Shown: in pieces, positions 63,990 to 64,000 of the stretch | How positions within the stretch are numbered: position 1 is the stretch's first letter | Layout of the letters: the number at the start of each line of letters is the position of its first letter | NCBI GenBank assembly: GCA_021325515.1 | Contig: JAJPHC010000013.1 | Span: forward strand, 498,001 to 562,000 | From: Acidobacteriota bacterium | GTDB taxonomy: Bacteria; Acidobacteriota; Thermoanaerobaculia; Gp7-AA8 | DNA: 64,000 nt | Direction of reading: 5' to 3' | Made by a program: the position numbers and the translations under genes | Notes under the pieces: model-generated | The model's input: the letters and a program-made list of their open reading frames with translations, nothing else | What the model was told of the DNA's origin: nothing | The model's database searches: none

Positions 63990-64000
63990 ATGAAAGCGTT
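63990..64000 (+). CDS. Start of next gene (truncated by window)
   Basis: ATGAAAGCGTT begins 6 bases after the stop of the decaheme gene, with TGAGG (63981-63985) as a ribosome site overlapping that stop. Only three codons are visible (M-K-A), so nothing can be said about the product except that it continues the operon. Confidence 0.6.

Overview
The window is about 64 kb of high-GC DNA from a Gram-negative bacterium. It encodes TolC/RND efflux, FadL-type outer-membrane proteins, Tat and lipoprotein signals, eukaryote-like Ser/Thr kinases, FHA and DUF4388 proteins, a decaheme cytochrome, and secreted Kelch/NHL proteins with cohesin-like and dockerin-like modules. This mix best fits Acidobacteriota (Thermoanaerobaculia-like). 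The assignment is inference from gene content only, because no 16S rRNA or other marker gene is present.

Bases 1-7554 are the right end of a prophage: an unbroken run of + strand virion-type genes with small tightly packed ORFs and a likely lysis/membrane module. It ends exactly at the 3' half of a tRNA-Thr(CGT) gene, the attachment-site scar, followed by the old tRNA terminator. The integrase end lies left of the window. Bases 7.6-16.4 kb hold a large methyltransferase, a Ter-type signalling cluster (PP2C phosphatase, kinase, TerY-like VWA protein, nicotinamidase-like hydrolase), a tandem UspA protein and a PRPP-synthetase-like gene. The two Ter-type operons share a palindromic operator that overlaps their promoters.

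Bases 16.4-25.9 kb carry a lipoprotein, an ABC importer (fused permease, ATPase with a C-terminal regulatory domain), an EIIA-like protein, an ArsR regulator, a large hybrid sensor kinase and a DUF1444-like protein. Bases 25.9-40.5 kb form an efflux and sulfur block. DUF2892, TolC, adaptor, RND pump and CMD-family genes are overlapped as one operon. A sigma-54 activator follows, then a probable sigma-54 promoter and a six-to-seven-gene Psr/Phs-type operon: Tat molybdoenzyme, Fe-S subunit, two YeeE/YedE sulfur carriers (one fused to a rhodanese-like domain), NrfD anchor, a DsrC/TusE-like protein without the usual Cys, and a FadL-type porin. TrmO follows.

Bases 41.0-57.3 kb contain a 1,557-residue Ser/Thr kinase with more than 20 repeats of about 43 residues. 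Next come five secreted or surface proteins, including two with N-terminal cohesin-like domains and two with C-terminal dockerin-like calcium loops, then another FadL-type barrel. Bases 56.5-64.0 kb hold the most striking system. A TPR-like exported protein and a DUF4388-FHA protein precede a tight operon of (i) an FAD/NAD(P) reductase fused to two cyclic-nucleotide-binding domains and a four-cluster ferredoxin, (ii) a di-heme cytochrome b-like membrane protein, and (iii) an FHA-TM-decaheme-TM-FHA protein. This looks like a transmembrane electron conduit gated by phosphorylation and small ligands. The window ends 11 bases into the next gene.

Small palindromic elements are unusually frequent. 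Two hairpins have tandem-repeat arms, one REPIN-like element has perfect 15-bp ends, and one palindromic element sits in frame inside the RND pump gene.
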